Positions 34,605 to 43,703 of a DNA stretch of 52,689 bases are shown piece after piece. The translations under genes were made by a program, and so were the position numbers. The stretch lies in the NCBI RefSeq assembly GCF_022179225.1, contig NZ_BPQL01000155.1, positions 1 through 52,689 of the forward strand, in the 5' to 3' direction. The stretch is from Methylobacterium goesingense (GTDB lineage Bacteria > Pseudomonadota > Alphaproteobacteria > Rhizobiales > Beijerinckiaceae). How positions within the stretch are numbered: position 1 is the stretch's first letter; every line of letters starts with the position of its first letter. Below the pieces are notes generated by a model. The model was not told the DNA's origin, did not search any database, and saw nothing but the letters and a program-made list of their open reading frames with translations.

Positions 34605-37600
34605 TCAGGGATGCGGCAGAGCGCCGTGGGGCAGTGGCGCCTCGTCGGTCGCGCCGACGAAGCGCCCGAAGACCCGGCCGAGGAGCGCGCCGAGGCTGTC
34701 CATCAGCAGGAACACCGCCGGCACGAAGACCAGCGAGAGCAGGGTCGAGACGATCAGGCCCGCGATCACCGCCACAGCCATCGGCGCGCGGAACTCGCCG
34801 CCGATGCCGAGCGCCATGGCGGAGGGCACCATGCCGGCCGCCATCGCGATGGTGGTCATCACGATGGGCCGCGCCCGCTTGCGGCCCGCATCCACGATGG
34901 CAGTGACCCGGTCGACGCCGCGGGCCATCTCCTCGACGGCGAAGTCCACCAGCATGATGGCGTTCTTCGTCACCAGCCCCATCAGCATCAGGATGCCGAT
35001 CACCACCGGCATCGAGATCGGCATGTTGAGGATCAGGAGGCCCAGGATCGCGCCGCCGATGGAGAGCGGCAGCGAGAACAGGATGGTGAGCGGCTGCAGG
35101 AACGAGCCGAACAGCAGCACCAGCACGGCGTAGACCATCATGATGCCGGCCCCCATCGCCATGAGGAACCCGGAGAACACCTCCGCCATGATCTCGGCGT
35201 CGCCCGTCTGCCGGATGGTGACGCCGGGCGGCAGGTTCTTCGCGGTCGGGGTTTCCAGCACCTGGGCGATGAGGGAGCCGAGCGCGTCGGAGCCCTCCAT
35301 GTTGGCCTCCACGGCCACGCGCACCACCCGGTCGTAGCGCTCGATGGCGCCGGGGCCCTGGTCGAGCTCGATGTCGGCCACCGCCGCGAGCGGCACGGCG
35401 GCGCCGTTCTTGGCCGGAACCTTGAGGTTCTCGAGGCGCGAGACCGCGCCGCGGGCGCTCTCGGGCAGCTGCACCCGGATCGGGATCTGGCGGTCGGGCG
35501 CGTTGAACTTCGCCAGATTCAGGCCGATGTCGCCGATGGTGCCGACCCGCACGGTCTCCGCGATGGCGTCGGTGGAAACGCCGAGATCGGCCGCAGCACC
35601 CTCCTTCGGCCGGATCCGGACCTCCGTACGATTGAGGGGGGCCGTCGACATCACCGAGACGAGATGGGGAATCGCCGCCATGTCGCGCTGAAGCCTTGCG
35701 GCGACCTCCGTGACGACGTCGACGTCGGGACCGCCGACCACGAGGGCGAGGTCGCGCTGGCCGCCGTCGCGCAGGGTCCAGGAGCGGATGTCGGGCTCCT
35801 GCGCCAGGAGGCCGGCGATCTCGGTCTCGATGGCGGCCTGTTTGCGGGCGCGCTGGTTCTTCGGCGTCAGGTTGACGATGAGGGTGGCGAGCCGGGTCTC
35901 TTTCTTGCCGCCGGCCTGGCGGCCGCCGTCGACGAAGACCGAGACCACCTCGGGCAGGGCGCGGATGCGGGCCACCACCCGGTCGGAGACCGCCACCGTG
36001 TCGGGCAGGCGGGCGCCGGGGGCGAGTTCCACCATGAACAGCGTGCGGGCATTGTCCTGCTTGGGCACGAAACCGGACGGCAGCAGCCCCGTGGAGGCGA
36101 GAGAGCCGGCGAACAGCGCGAGGCCGACGATCAGCGTGACGACGCGGTGGCGCACCGACCAGCCGACGAGGCGCCCGTAGGCCCGCATCACCGGGCCCTC
36201 CCGCGCTTCGGCATGGCCGTGGTCGCGCAGGAAGTAGGCCGCCAGCATCGGGGTGATCAGGCGCGCCACGAGGAGCGACATGAACACCGAAACCGCGATG
36301 GTGAGCCCGAACTGCATGAAGTAGCGGCCCGCGATGCCGCCCATGAACGAGACCGGCGCGAACACCGCGATCAGGGTCGCGGTGATGGCGATGACGGCGA
36401 GCCCGATCTCGTCGGCGCCCTCGATGGCCGCGCGGTAGGGCGATTTGCCGAGCCGCATGTGCCGGACGATGTTCTCGATCTCCACGATGGCGTCGTCGAC
36501 GAGGATGCCGGTGACCAGGGTGATGGCCAGCAGGCTGATCCCGTTGAGGGTGAAGCCCATGGCGTCCATCGCCCAGAAGGTGGGGAAGACCGAGAGCGGC
36601 AGGGCGATGGCGGCGATCAGTGTCGCGCGCCAGTCGCGCAGGAACAGGAACACCACCAGAACGGCCAGAGCCGCCCCCTCGATCAGGGTGTGCATGGCCG
36701 AATCGTAACTGCCGATGGTGGCCGAGACCGAGGAATCGATGGTCTCGAACCGGATGTCCGGATAGTCGGCCTGGAAGGCCGCGATGCGCTTCTCGACGCC
36801 GGCCGCCACCTCGGCGTCGCTGGCACCCGAACCGCGCGAGACCGCGAAGGCCACCACCGGCTCGCCGTTGAAGCGCGCGAAGGTGCGGGGCTCCTCGATG
36901 GCATCCTCAAGCGTGGCCAGTTCGTCGAGACGGACCTTGCGGCCCCCGGGGAGCACGATGGAGGTGGCCTTGAGGTCGCGTAGGGAGCGCGAGGCGGCCA
37001 GGGTCCGGATCGACTGCTCGCGCCCGCCGACCTCGCCGCGCCCGCCCGCCATGTCGGCGGAGGTGAGGCGCAGCTGCCGGTTCACGTCGGCCGCCGTGAT
37101 GCCGAGCGCCAGCAGGCGGTCGGGCAGCAGGGTGACGCGCATCTCGCGGGCGACCCCGCCGACGCGCTCGACACCGCCGACGCCCTTCACGCCCTGGAGC
37201 GCGCGGGCGACCTTGTCCTCCACGAACCAGGACAGTTCGGCGGGCGTCATGCCGGGCGAGGTCACGCCGTAAATCAGGATCGGCAGGCCGGTGATCTCGA
37301 CGCGCTGGATCACGGGCTCGTCGATGGTGCGGGGCAGGTTGATGCGGATCTTCGAGACCGCGTCCTTGACGTCGTTGACGGCCCGGTCGGTGTTCACCTC
37401 CAGGCGGAACTCCACCGTGGTGACGGAGGACCCTTCCGTGATCGCCGAGGTGATGTGTTTGACCCCGCGCACGCCGGCGATGGAATCCTCGACCCACTTC
37501 GTCACCTGGGTCTGAAGTTCGGCGGGGGCCGAGCCGCTCTGCGTGATCGTCACCGAGACGATCGGCACGTCCACGTTCGGCATCCGCGTCACCGCGAGGC

Positions 37601-37697
37601 CGCGGAAGCTGACGAGGCCGAGCACGATCAGCACCAGGAACAGCACGAGGGGGGCGATGGGATTGCGGATCGCCCAGGCGGAGATGTTCAGGCGCAT
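34605..37697 (-). CDS. RND multidrug efflux permease, AcrB/HAE1 type
   Basis: The 1030-residue protein is an inner-membrane RND pump. Helix 1 is preceded by NISAWAIRNPIAPLVLFLVLIVLG. The proton-relay pair appears in TGILVDDAIVEIENIVRH (Asp-Asp) of helix 4, and the helix 10 lysine in LMGLVTKNAIMLVDFAVEE. Loop motifs GFVPKQDNARTLFMVELAPGARL and LPRTIDEPVIQRVEI fit the porter domain. It forms a tripartite exporter with the adjacent adaptor (48-base gap) and an outer-membrane channel not in the window. The TetR upstream and operator repeats suggest drug-inducible expression. Substrate range unknown. Confidence 0.95.
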   Translation of the reverse strand: MRLNISAWAIRNPIAPLVLFLVLIVLGLVSFRGLAVTRMPNVDVPIVSVTITQSGSAPAELQTQVTKWVEDSIAGVRGVKHITSAITEGSSVTTVEFRLEVNTDRAVNDVKDAVSKIRINLPRTIDEPVIQRVEITGLPILIYGVTSPGMTPAELSWFVEDKVARALQGVKGVGGVERVGGVAREMRVTLLPDRLLALGITAADVNRQLRLTSADMAGGRGEVGGREQSIRTLAASRSLRDLKATSIVLPGGRKVRLDELATLEDAIEEPRTFARFNGEPVVAFAVSRGSGASDAEVAAGVEKRIAAFQADYPDIRFETIDSSVSATIGSYDSAMHTLIEGAALAVLVVFLFLRDWRATLIAAIALPLSVFPTFWAMDAMGFTLNGISLLAITLVTGILVDDAIVEIENIVRHMRLGKSPYRAAIEGADEIGLAVIAITATLIAVFAPVSFMGGIAGRYFMQFGLTIAVSVFMSLLVARLITPMLAAYFLRDHGHAEAREGPVMRAYGRLVGWSVRHRVVTLIVGLALFAGSLASTGLLPSGFVPKQDNARTLFMVELAPGARLPDTVAVSDRVVARIRALPEVVSVFVDGGRQAGGKKETRLATLIVNLTPKNQRARKQAAIETEIAGLLAQEPDIRSWTLRDGGQRDLALVVGGPDVDVVTEVAARLQRDMAAIPHLVSVMSTAPLNRTEVRIRPKEGAAADLGVSTDAIAETVRVGTIGDIGLNLAKFNAPDRQIPIRVQLPESARGAVSRLENLKVPAKNGAAVPLAAVADIELDQGPGAIERYDRVVRVAVEANMEGSDALGSLIAQVLETPTAKNLPPGVTIRQTGDAEIMAEVFSGFLMAMGAGIMMVYAVLVLLFGSFLQPLTILFSLPLSIGGAILGLLILNMPISMPVVIGILMLMGLVTKNAIMLVDFAVEEMARGVDRVTAIVDAGRKRARPIVMTTIAMAAGMVPSAMALGIGGEFRAPMAVAVIAGLIVSTLLSLVFVPAVFLLMDSLGALLGRVFGRFVGATDEAPLPHGALPHP

Positions 37698-37745
37698 GGG
37701 GCGACCCGTTCCAGTTCGCGTGTCAGGATGCGGCGCGGCGCCCGC

Positions 37746-38984
37746 TCAGGGCGCGCCCGCCTCGGCGGTCTCGCGCGGGGAAGGCGCGGCGGCCACGGCC
37801 GGCGCCTGTACGGCCAGGGCCACCGGGCGGACCCGGTCGCCGTCGCGCAGGAAGCTGCCGGCCCGGGCCACCACCCGCTCGCCGTCGGCGAGCCCGGCGC
37901 GGATCTCGATGTCGTCGTCGTCGGACAGGCCGGTTCGGACCTCGCGGGCCTCGACTACGTCGTCGGCGACCACCAGGACGGTGCTGCGCTTGGCCCCGCC
38001 GTAGAGCACGGAGGCCTGCGGCACGGTCACGCCCCGGGTGCGGGCGAGCTCGACGGCGCCCCGCGCGAAGGTGCCGATGCGCAGGCGCGGGTCCGGCTCC
38101 AGGCGGATGCGGACCTTGCCGAGGCGGGTCGCGCGGTCGACCTCCGGGTAGACGGTCCGCACGCTGCCAGGCAGGCGGACCCCGTCGCCGAGGTCGATCC
38201 AGGCCGGGGCGTTGTCGCGCAGCTGCGGCAGCCTGGTCTCGATGACCTCGCCCTCGAGTTCGATCTCGCCCCGGGCGATCAGGCGGAACAGCGGCTCGGC
38301 CGTGGCGGAGGCGGCCAGACCCACGCGGGCGGTGCGGCGGCTGACGATGCCGGCCTCCGGCGCGCGGATCTCGGTGCGGGCCAGCCGCAGGTTCAATTCG
38401 TCGAGCACGGCCCGCGCCTGGGCGAGGTCGGCCCGCGCGATGCGCAGGCCGTTGCGGGCGAAGGCGAGCTTGCCCTCGGCTTGGCGCAGAGCGGCGGTGC
38501 GGCCCTCCATCACGGCCGCCGTGGCGTTGCCGGTTCTGAGGAGCTGCTGGGCCCGCTCGAAGGCCAGACGCGCCTCGGTCTCGGCGGCCTCCGCCTGCTC
38601 GATGCTGCTCTGGGCCTGCGGTACGGCGGCCTCGGCCTTCTCGACGAGGGCCGCCTGCTGGGCGAGCTGGCGGTCGATGAGATCGCGCGAGAGGCGGGCG
38701 AGGACCTGGCCGCGGGCCACCCGGGCGCCTTCCTCCACCAGCACCTCGGTGACCCGGTAGCCCTCGATCTCGGGCGTCACCAGGATCTCGTCGCGCGGGA
38801 CCAGGGTGCCGGTGACCACCACCGACTCGACGATCTCCCGCCGCTTGGCATCGACCACGCTGATCGTCGGCACGAGATCGGCTTTCGCCGGCGCCGGGGC
38901 GGGGCTCGCCAGCACCGGCCGGGCCGGCAGCCCGAGGGCGAGAGCCAGCAAGGCCGTGCCGAGGACGAAGCGCGGATCGGTCAT
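37746..38984 (-). CDS. RND efflux periplasmic adaptor (membrane fusion protein)
   Basis: This 412-residue adaptor has a cleavable signal (MTDPRFVLGTALLALALGLPARPVLA) and the usual domains: lipoyl half (EGYRVTEVLVEEGARVARGQVLARL), a long alpha-helical hairpin rich in Ala/Glu/Gln (about 105-185), then beta-barrel and membrane-proximal parts (LARTEIRAPEAGIVSRRTARVG; GVTVPQASVLYGG; GLADGERVVARAGSFLRDGDRVRPV). It links the RND pump to an outer-membrane channel. The ATG overlaps the TetR stop (ATGA), so regulator, adaptor and pump are one operon. Confidence 0.94.
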   Translation of the reverse strand: MTDPRFVLGTALLALALGLPARPVLASPAPAPAKADLVPTISVVDAKRREIVESVVVTGTLVPRDEILVTPEIEGYRVTEVLVEEGARVARGQVLARLSRDLIDRQLAQQAALVEKAEAAVPQAQSSIEQAEAAETEARLAFERAQQLLRTGNATAAVMEGRTAALRQAEGKLAFARNGLRIARADLAQARAVLDELNLRLARTEIRAPEAGIVSRRTARVGLAASATAEPLFRLIARGEIELEGEVIETRLPQLRDNAPAWIDLGDGVRLPGSVRTVYPEVDRATRLGKVRIRLEPDPRLRIGTFARGAVELARTRGVTVPQASVLYGGAKRSTVLVVADDVVEAREVRTGLSDDDDIEIRAGLADGERVVARAGSFLRDGDRVRPVALAVQAPAVAAAPSPRETAEAGAP

Positions 38985-39619
38985 CGATGGGACTCCGGGG
39001 CGGCCTCGAGGATGGCGGGAAGCCGGCCGTCGAGCCCGGCTTCGATGAGGGCGCGGATCTGCGCGACGGCGCCGGCCATGTCGAAATCCGGCAGGATCGC
39101 CCGGCTGGCGACGACCCCGGTCATCTGGGGCGCCAGCAGGGCGTAGAGGGCTGCGGGATCGCAGGCGGGCGACGTGGCGAGCGCCGCGAACGTATCCTCG
39201 AACCAAGTCCGGGTTTCGGTTTCCGAAGCCTCGGTCAGATCCGCGATGGCCGGATTGCGGGTTCCTTCCGACCAGATTTCCAGCCGCAGGACCGCCTCGT
39301 CCCGGGTGAGGGCGCCGAAATACTGTTCCAGGACCCCGAACAGCGCGCTGCGCCGGTCGCCCTCGCGCTGCAATTGCGTGACGAGGAGGGCGCCCCCCTC
39401 GCGCTCGCGCTGCACGAGGCCCATCACCAGGGCCTCCTTGGAGCGGAAGTAATGGTAGAAGTTACCCGCCGTCATGCCAGCCTCGCGGGCGAGATCCTGC
39501 ATCGTGGTGCGATGGAAGCCGTTGCGCACGAAGCAGGCGCAGGCGGCGTCGAGGATCTGTTCCCGCCGCGCGGCCTGGCCGGCGCGCGCGTCGAGGAGGG
39601 TGCCGACAGGCGAGGCCAT
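38981..39619 (-). CDS. TetR-family regulator of the RND operon
   Basis: The 212-residue regulator has an N-terminal TetR helix-turn-helix (ILDAACACFVRNGFHRTTMQDLAREAGMTAGNFYHYFRSKEAL, about 19-60) and a C-terminal ligand/dimer domain. ATG 39619 is used; the longer upstream frame lacks family sequence. The stop overlaps the adaptor start. It probably represses the operon by binding the operator-like repeats at 39884-39921, which lie before the first gene, so it would also repress itself. The inducing ligand is unknown, most likely an efflux substrate. Confidence 0.92.
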   Translation of the reverse strand: MASPVGTLLDARAGQAARREQILDAACACFVRNGFHRTTMQDLAREAGMTAGNFYHYFRSKEALVMGLVQREREGGALLVTQLQREGDRRSALFGVLEQYFGALTRDEAVLRLEIWSEGTRNPAIADLTEASETETRTWFEDTFAALATSPACDPAALYALLAPQMTGVVASRAILPDFDMAGAVAQIRALIEAGLDGRLPAILEAAPESHR

Positions 39620-39621
39620 TC

Positions 39622-39855
39622 TCAGAGAACCTTTCCATCCGATGCCGGAGCGACCACCCGGCAGGCGGCGGTTGCGGCGTCCGCGTCGGCGCAGAGGCGG
39701 GCCTGCCAGCCCACCGAACCGTTGCCGGTCCAGGCGATCAGGGCCGCCCAGCCGAGGACAAGCACGGCCCCGAGCAGCAGGTGATCCGGCGCCACGAGCG
39801 CGCGCGTCTTCGCGACCAACGCCCGAAACGGAAAATCCTCGCGGGTCCGCAGCAT
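39622..39855 (-). CDS. Small single-helix membrane protein heading RND operon
   Basis: A 77-residue protein from ATG 39855, five bases after GGAGG, ending three bases before the TetR start. It has one membrane segment (HLLLGAVLVLGWAALIAW, about 29-46), a basic N-terminal side and a C-terminal Cys-containing tail (two Cys). It is not recognised as a known family. Position, ribosome site and the operator upstream make it a real first gene of the efflux operon. It may be a small accessory peptide for the pump, as AcrZ is for AcrB, but there is no sequence likeness to AcrZ visible here. Confidence 0.7.
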   Translation of the reverse strand: MLRTREDFPFRALVAKTRALVAPDHLLLGAVLVLGWAALIAWTGNGSVGWQARLCADADAATAACRVVAPASDGKVL

Positions 39856-39883
39856 GGCAACCTCCAACCGACCTCATCTTCGT

Positions 39884-39921
39884 ATTGAACGTTCATTCAC
39901 TGGTCAATGAGCGTTCATTCT
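39884..39921. promoter_or_regulatory. Tandem TetR-operator-like repeats
   Basis: Two 16-base near-direct repeats, ATTGAACGTTCATTCA (39884-39899) and AATGAGCGTTCATTCT (39906-39921), sit 29 bases before the first gene of the RND operon, start to start 22 bases (about two DNA turns). Each carries a partial palindrome (TGAACGTTCA; AATGA...TCATT). This pattern is typical of TetR operators. Their position suits autoregulation of the divergent spacer shared with the GH15 gene. Confidence 0.7.
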
Positions 39922-40014
39922 AGGGGTGCGCCGTGGCACCGCGATGCGGCCTTCGAGCCACAGGGGCAAGCGTGCGAGCGGGGCCGACGTGTCAACGTGA
40001 AGCAAGCCGGAATC

Positions 40015-40039
40015 GGAACGGCCGGGGGCGACACGGGTT
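40015..40039 (+). promoter_or_regulatory. EcfG-type promoter candidate for GH15 gene
   Basis: GGAAC (40015-40019), 16 bases, then GGTT (40036-40039) resembles the general-stress sigma factor pattern GGAAC-N16/17-cGTT used in Alphaproteobacteria. It lies 130 bases before the GH15 start. One base departs from the -10-like CGTT. Short motifs of this sort can occur by chance. The rest of the 313-base spacer outside this site and the operator repeats shows nothing else. Confidence 0.35.
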
Positions 40040-40168
40040 CGACCAGACTCCTGCGGAGGACCCGGTCGGCCCGGTTCGGATGTTCGGGACGCCCAGCCCT
40101 CGGCTCGCGGCGTCGCGCCCGGCCCCGGCCGGGTATCGTCCGTTCCCCCATCCGAGGCCGTCCTGACC

Positions 40169-41974
40169 GTGTTGAAGCCCTTTCCCCGCGCGGGCGGTCC
40201 CGTCGCCCGCACCGACGGATTTCTCCCGATCGAGGGCTACGCGGCCATCGGCGAGGGCCGCTCGGTGGCGCTCTCGGGCGCGGACGGCTCCATCGACTGG
40301 TGGTGCTGCCCCAACCTCGACTCGCCGCCGCTGTTCGACCGCCTGCTCAGCCCGGAGGAGGGCGGCTACTTCGCGATCACGCCGGAGGCGCCGTTCACGT
40401 CCGAGATCGGCTACCGCGACGGCAGCAACGTGCACGAGACCGTCTTCACCACGCAGACCGGGCGGGCGCGTCTCACCGAGAGTCTGAACAGCGGCCCGGC
40501 CGGGCGCCTACCCTGGGCGGAACTCGCCCGCCGGATCGAGGGCCTGGAGGGGCATGTGCGCTTCCGGGTCTCGCTGGTGTTCGGCACGCGGGGCGACACG
40601 GCCGCCCCCTACCTCTCGGGCAACAGCAACGGTACTGCCTTCCACGTCGCCGGCATGATGGGGCTGTTCCGCACCAGCGACGGCGTCCGCATCGAGACGG
40701 AGAACGACCACACCATCGCGGGCTTCGTCGAGGTCAGGGCGGGCCAGCGCGAGGTCGTCGCCATCGTGGCGGCCGAGAACCAGCCCCTGGTGGTGGCGCC
40801 CATCGCCGAGATCGACGGGCGCATCGACGTGTCATGCCAGGAATGGCGGGACTGGACCGAGCGGCTGGCCTATCGGGGCCGCTACGCCGAGCCCGTCCTG
40901 CGCAGTGCCCTGGCGCTGAAGCTGCTGCTCTACTCGCCCACGGGGGCCATCGCGGCGGCGGCCACGAGTTCCCTGCCCGAGGGCATCGGCGGCTCGAAGA
41001 ACTACGATTACCGCTACGCCTGGATCCGCGATGCCGGCTACGTCATCAAGGCGTTCCTGCGGCTGGGGGCGCAGGCCGAGGCCAACGCGGCCCTGTCCTG
41101 GTTGATGCGCCATATCGGCGAGCATGGGGCGCAGGTTCTCTACACCCTCGAGGGCGGATGCGTGCCCGACGAGCAGGAGATAGACCTGGCCGGCTATCGC
41201 GGCTCGCGCCCGGTGCGCACCGGCAACGCCGCCACGGGCCAGCACCAGCACGGCATCTACGGCGACATCTTCGAGACCGCCGAGCGCTTCGTCGCCGACG
41301 GCAACATGCTCGACCTGCGCACCGGGGCTCTCCTCGCCGGGCTCGCCGACCAATGCGCCGAATCCTGGAAGCTGAAGGATGCGGGCATCTGGGAATTGCC
41401 GGAGGCCAAGCACTACACCGGCTCCAAGATCAGCTGCTGGCAGGCCCTGGCCCGGGCGGTGGAACTCGCCGATGGCGGCCATCTGCCCGGCAGCTGCCGG
41501 GAGCGCTGGGCCCGCGCCCGCGACCGCGTCGCCGACTGGATTGACGAGAACTGCTGGTCGGAGGCCCAGCAATCCTACGTCATGTATCCCGGCTCGGAGA
41601 AGCTCGACGCCTCCCTGACGCTGGCCGTGCGCTTCCGCTTCGGCAACCCCGAACGCCTCGCCGCCACGTGCCGGGCCATCGACCGGGAACTCGGACGCGG
41701 CCCCTACCACTACCGCTACACCGGCGCGCAAGCGGAGGAGGGCTGCTTCCTCGCCTGCACGTTCTGGCTCGTGGAGGCCAAGGCCTTGCTCAGGGAGACG
41801 GCGGAGGCTGAAGCCATGTTCGAGGCGCTCGTGGCCGCCCTCGACCGGAATTCCGGCACCTATTCGGAGATGGCCGACCCGGTCAGCGGTGCCTATCTGG
41901 GCAACCTGCCGCAGGGGCTGACCCACCTCGCCCTGATCCAGGCCGCCGCGACGCTGTCGGGCCTCGATCTCTGA
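40169..41974 (+). CDS. GH15 glycoside hydrolase (glucoamylase/trehalase-like)
   Basis: This 601-residue enzyme shows the GH15 layout: an N-terminal beta-sandwich domain (GYAAIGEGRSVALSGADGSIDWWCCPNLDSPPLFDRLL) and an (alpha/alpha)6 barrel (about 270-600). Typical blocks are GGSKNYDYRYAWIRDAGYVIKAFLRLG and, late, GCFLACTFWLVEAKAL plus GAYLGNLPQGLTHLALIQAA. WELPEAKHYTGSKISCWQAL matches the catalytic-region pattern of prokaryotic GH15 members acting on glucans or trehalose. No signal peptide appears, so a cytoplasmic role in storage-sugar breakdown is inferred. It starts at GTG 40169, after a possible stress promoter. Confidence 0.92.
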   Translation: MLKPFPRAGGPVARTDGFLPIEGYAAIGEGRSVALSGADGSIDWWCCPNLDSPPLFDRLLSPEEGGYFAITPEAPFTSEIGYRDGSNVHETVFTTQTGRARLTESLNSGPAGRLPWAELARRIEGLEGHVRFRVSLVFGTRGDTAAPYLSGNSNGTAFHVAGMMGLFRTSDGVRIETENDHTIAGFVEVRAGQREVVAIVAAENQPLVVAPIAEIDGRIDVSCQEWRDWTERLAYRGRYAEPVLRSALALKLLLYSPTGAIAAAATSSLPEGIGGSKNYDYRYAWIRDAGYVIKAFLRLGAQAEANAALSWLMRHIGEHGAQVLYTLEGGCVPDEQEIDLAGYRGSRPVRTGNAATGQHQHGIYGDIFETAERFVADGNMLDLRTGALLAGLADQCAESWKLKDAGIWELPEAKHYTGSKISCWQALARAVELADGGHLPGSCRERWARARDRVADWIDENCWSEAQQSYVMYPGSEKLDASLTLAVRFRFGNPERLAATCRAIDRELGRGPYHYRYTGAQAEEGCFLACTFWLVEAKALLRETAEAEAMFEALVAALDRNSGTYSEMADPVSGAYLGNLPQGLTHLALIQAAATLSGLDL

Positions 41975-42061
41975 GGGGCCGCCGCACCCGGCGGGAGCTT
42001 TGGTCGCAGATCCGACCCCCGTCCTGCAGCGTTGCCCGGGACCACGACAGGAGACGGCAGC

Positions 42062-42283
42062 ATGGCCCAGACCACCGACCACAAGACCACCGACCAGAAG
42101 ACCGGGGACGTGACGACCTACATCCTCAAGCAGGCCCTGGCCGCGCGGGTCGACGATCACGTGGAGATCGCGGTCGAGGCCGAGGACGGCACGACGTTCA
42201 AGATCCGGGCGACCTCCGACCAGCTCGACGCCCTGACGGGCGACCTCGAGACCATCCTCGAAGCCGACGACGCCGACGCCTGA
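42062..42283 (+). CDS. Small acidic hypothetical protein
   Basis: A 73-residue, strongly acidic protein (DDHVEIAVEAEDGTTFKIRA; DLETILEADDADA) with a Thr/Lys/Asp-rich start (MAQTTDHKTTDQKTGD). GGAGAC before ATG 42062 serves as ribosome site. The middle looks like a small alpha/beta fold (VTTYILKQALAARV). No known family recognised. It lies 87 bases after the GH15 stop, in the same direction, and is followed by a hairpin. Confidence 0.65.
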   Translation: MAQTTDHKTTDQKTGDVTTYILKQALAARVDDHVEIAVEAEDGTTFKIRATSDQLDALTGDLETILEADDADA

Positions 42284-42295
42284 TCCGCTCCTTCC

Positions 42296-42319
42296 GGGGT
42301 CCGCCACCGCGCGGGCCCC
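42296..42319. terminator. Hairpin between acidic protein and SDR genes
   Basis: GGGGTCCGC (42296-42304) pairs with GCGGGCCCC (42311-42319) with one G-T wobble around a six-base loop, followed by ATCTTT. Position 12 bases after the stop fits a rho-independent-like terminator. Confidence 0.55.
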
Positions 42320-42381
42320 ATCTTTCCGAAGACGACCGCGCAAGACAACTGCTGAACACAGCCCGGGAAAGTACCCCTCCG

Positions 42382-43260
42382 ATGACCATCGATCCCCGTG
42401 ACGCCGGTCCCCGGCCGCCCTTTCCCGGCGACCAGCAGCAGGAACGGCCGGGTCTGACCTCGCGGATGCGTCCGGCGCCCGACCACGGCGAGACGAGCTA
42501 CGTCGGCAAGGGGCTCCTCATCGACCGGGTCGCCCTGGTGACCGGCGGGGATTCGGGCATCGGCCGGGCGGTGGCCATCGCGTATGCCCGCGAAGGCGCC
42601 GACGTGGCGATCTCGTACCTGCCCGTCGAGCAGTCGGATGCCGAGGACACCGCCGAATGGGTGCGCAAGGCGGGCCGGCGCGTCCTGCTGCTGCCCGGCG
42701 ACCTGCGTGACCCGGCCCATTGCCGCGACCTCGTCGCCCGCACCGTGGCCGAACTCGGCGGCCTCGACATCCTCGTCAACAACGCCGCCGCGCAGGTGGT
42801 CAACGAAGGTCTCGACGACGTGACGCCGGAGGACCTCGAGGGTTCGTTCCGCGCCAACGTCTTCGCGATGTTCTACCTCGCCCAGGCGGCCGTGCCGCAC
42901 ATGAAGCCGGGCGGGGCCATCGTGAACTCCACGAGCCAGCAGGCCAAGGTCGCCGACAAGACCATGCTGGTCTACGCCTCCACCAAGGGCGCCATCGCGA
43001 GCCTGACCATCGGCCTGTCCAACCTGCTGGCGCCGAAGGGCATCCGGGTGAACTGCGTCGCCCCGGGCCCGGTCTGGACCCCGATCCAGCCCATCGTGAA
43101 GGACCCCGAGCAGATCGCATCGCTGGGCGCCGACACACCCCTCGGCCGCGCCGGCCAGCCGGCCGAACTCGCCCCCGCCTACGTGCTCCTCGCCTCGCGG
43201 GAGGGCAGCTACATGACCGGCGCACTTGTGCCGGTAACGGGCGGCACGCCGATGTATTGA
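42382..43260 (+). CDS. SDR oxidoreductase, general-stress type
   Basis: The 292-residue SDR has the N-terminal extension PRDAGPRPPFPGDQQQERPGLTSRMRP typical of the YhdF/GSP39-like stress branch (here with QQQERPG), then TGGDSGIG (about 54-61), NNAA in place of NNAG (about 134), catalytic Ser (VNSTSQQAKV) and YASTK (about 200-204). The C-terminus (EGSYMTGALVPVTGGTPMY) is complete. An oxidoreductase using NAD(P)H is expected; the substrate is unknown, though such proteins are stress-induced in Bacillus. ATG 42382 lacks a strong ribosome site. Confidence 0.88.
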   Translation: MTIDPRDAGPRPPFPGDQQQERPGLTSRMRPAPDHGETSYVGKGLLIDRVALVTGGDSGIGRAVAIAYAREGADVAISYLPVEQSDAEDTAEWVRKAGRRVLLLPGDLRDPAHCRDLVARTVAELGGLDILVNNAAAQVVNEGLDDVTPEDLEGSFRANVFAMFYLAQAAVPHMKPGGAIVNSTSQQAKVADKTMLVYASTKGAIASLTIGLSNLLAPKGIRVNCVAPGPVWTPIQPIVKDPEQIASLGADTPLGRAGQPAELAPAYVLLASREGSYMTGALVPVTGGTPMY

Positions 43261-43703
43261 GAGGAAGTGGGCACGGGCCCCAGGGGACCCCGCTTCCACG
43301 CCATACGAAAAACCCGTGGTTTCCCGGGCGATGAACGCGGGACCGGTCCGATCCCGCCGAGGCCCCGATCAGCCGGACCCTGTGGGGGACCGCTCGCAAC
43401 CCTCGGCACGCCTCGGGAAGGTCCGCCTTCAGGCTCCTTGGCGGGGCGGACCGCCGACCAAGTCGGGTGGGTTTCTGCCGGTCTGCTTCTGGAAAGCAAA
43501 CCGGCAGAAACCGGACATTCGCGCGGAATGCGACGCATATCGGCTTTTCGCCCATTCCGATCGGTCGAGAACGCCAGAGGGCATTCGACCGCCGATACCT
43601 TAGGGTCGCGGCGGCCTGCGTGGCTCGAAGGGCGGAGGGCCGGCACCACGCCGACCCGGCGACCTGTCCTTGCAGCGGTTTTCGATGGGTTGCCGGACAG
43701 GGC
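43261..43703. other. 443-base intergenic region with hairpins
   Basis: No convincing gene is present between the converging SDR and Rieske-FAD genes. The clearest element is a 19-base inverted repeat (43470-43488 and 43494-43512, one mismatch) with a five-base loop, starting GGTTTCTGCCGGT. A GGTCCGCC/GGCGGACC pair (43420-43427; 43445-43452) and an imperfect stem just after the SDR stop (about 43267-43302) also occur. The first two could be part of a dispersed repeat; the last may end SDR transcription. Confidence 0.55.

Noticed and set aside
34539..36983. Long plus-strand frame opposite the RND pump
   Set aside because: His/Asp/Arg-rich low-complexity translation; the pump reading is well supported by conserved motifs.
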